A DNA stretch of 5,885 nt from Bacillota bacterium (lineage in GTDB: Bacteria; Bacillota; Clostridia; UBA1381): the NCBI GenBank assembly GCA_021205715.1, contig JAJPXA010000081.1, positions 1 through 5,885 on the forward strand, read 5' to 3'. The notes beneath the pieces were generated by a model. That model was not told where the DNA came from, searched no databases, and was given only the letters and a program-made list of their open reading frames with translations. Numbering within the stretch: the stretch's first letter is position 1; each line of letters opens with the position of its first letter. The translations under genes were made by a program, and so were the position numbers. Of this stretch, positions 5,266-5,885 are shown piece after piece.

Positions 5266-5885
5266 TTATTCCTCGTCCTTTCTAAGACGAAGTCCCAATC
5301 CCTCTAATTTTCCTATGACTTCTTCAAGCGACTTTCTGCCCAGATTTCTTACCTTCATCATATCCTCTTCGGACTTATTCGCGAGATCCTCCACCGTGTT
5401 AATTCCGGCGCGTTTAAGACAATTGTATGAGCGGACGGAAAGGTCAAGGTCGTCAATTACCATTTCAAGTACCTTTTCCTTCTTGCTTTCCTCTTTCTCA
5501 ACAATTACCTCTGTATTCTTCGCGTCATCCGACAAATCGATGAACAGCGTCAGCAAATCATTCATTATCTTTGCCGCAAGAGAAATTGCCTCATCAGGTT
5601 TAATAGTAGCGTTTGTCCAAACCTCCGCGGTAAGCTCCTCGCGGTCGGCGTATTGACCGACTCTTGAAGTTTCCACCGCGTAATTAACCTTTGTAACCGG
5701 CGTATAAATCGAATCCACCGGAATAACTCCGATTACAGGCTGAAGCATCTGTTTGTTCTTCTCCGCGCTTACATATCCCCTGCCGTTTGATATAGTAATC
5801 TCCATATAAAGATTAGCATCCTCGTTTAAGGTTGCAATGTGTAAATCGGGATTAAAGATTTCCACATCGTCGTCGTGCTTTATAT
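5266..5885 (-). CDS. rpoA: DNA-directed RNA polymerase subunit alpha, N-terminus outside the window
   Basis: The alpha subunit dimerises to assemble core RNA polymerase, and its C-terminal domain contacts UP elements and activators. About 205 codons are visible, so roughly 110 N-terminal residues of the usual 315 or so are beyond the right edge. The frame is open through 5885; the GTG at 5863-5865 is an internal Val of VEIFNPDLHIATLN, not a start. Visible in order are the end of domain 2 (GRGYVSAEKN), the return into domain 1 (IPVDSIYTPVTKVNY, RVGQ, EAISLAAKI), an acidic/lysine-rich linker (VEKEESKKEK), and the helix-hairpin-helix C-terminal domain (LDLSVRSYNCLKRAGINT, MMKVRNLGRKSLEEV). The DNA-contacting Arg and Asn of VRSYNCL, equivalent to E. 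coli R265 and N268, and the NLGRKS loop are kept. The protein ends KDEE, then TAA. It is followed by rplQ. Confidence 0.97.
   Translation of the reverse strand, partial: IKHDDDVEIFNPDLHIATLNEDANLYMEITISNGRGYVSAEKNKQMLQPVIGVIPVDSIYTPVTKVNYAVETSRVGQYADREELTAEVWTNATIKPDEAISLAAKIMNDLLTLFIDLSDDAKNTEVIVEKEESKKEKVLEMVIDDLDLSVRSYNCLKRAGINTVEDLANKSEEDMMKVRNLGRKSLEEVIGKLEGLGLRLRKDEE

Noticed and set aside
5180..5656. Plus-strand open frame of 158 codons opposite rpoA and rplQ
   Set aside because: Ser/Phe-rich low-complexity translation antisense to two certain housekeeping genes.

Overview
The window looks like a chromosomal piece of a low-to-moderate GC, Gram-positive anaerobe of the class Clostridia, probably gut-associated. 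The evidence is the protein families: a BspA-type leucine-rich-repeat surface protein, a secreted protein with a C-terminal copper-amine-oxidase-N-like ('stalk') domain, strong AGGAGG-type ribosome binding sites, and an rpoA-rplQ gene pair with Firmicutes-like sequences. I cannot name the genus from sequence alone; a Monoglobus-like or other uncultured Clostridia lineage is only a guess.

Left part, plus strand (1-4683): three closely spaced genes read rightwards. The first is a BspA-like LRR protein whose 5' end lies outside the window. About 21 LRR units are visible, and the frame is cut by one in-frame TAG at 875-877. The same frame then continues uninterrupted to 2197, through more LRRs and a C-terminal beta-rich module. 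After 40 bp comes a 131-residue stand-alone GIY-YIG domain protein (2238-2633). After another 34 bp comes a 671-residue secreted protein (2668-4683) with a signal peptide, a charged helix, a large unrecognised middle region and a C-terminal stalk domain. No terminator is visible between the three genes, and a strong one follows the third (4690-4729). They may therefore be one transcription unit whose promoter lies off the left edge.

Right part, minus strand (4736-5885): the end of the alpha ribosomal operon. It holds the 3' two-thirds of rpoA (RNA polymerase alpha subunit) and the complete rplQ (ribosomal protein L17), followed by a terminator whose base pairing favours the minus strand. The two transcription units converge on a gap of about 210 bp with a terminator at each side.

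The two housekeeping genes are ordinary. The points worth checking are the nonsense codon in an otherwise intact LRR gene, the selection-preserved internal repeats of that gene, the GIY-YIG protein with a Gln in place of the usual Asn set between two exported proteins, and the sharp GC rise over the stalk domain. I see no CRISPR array, insertion sequence, tRNA, rRNA or clear new defence system.
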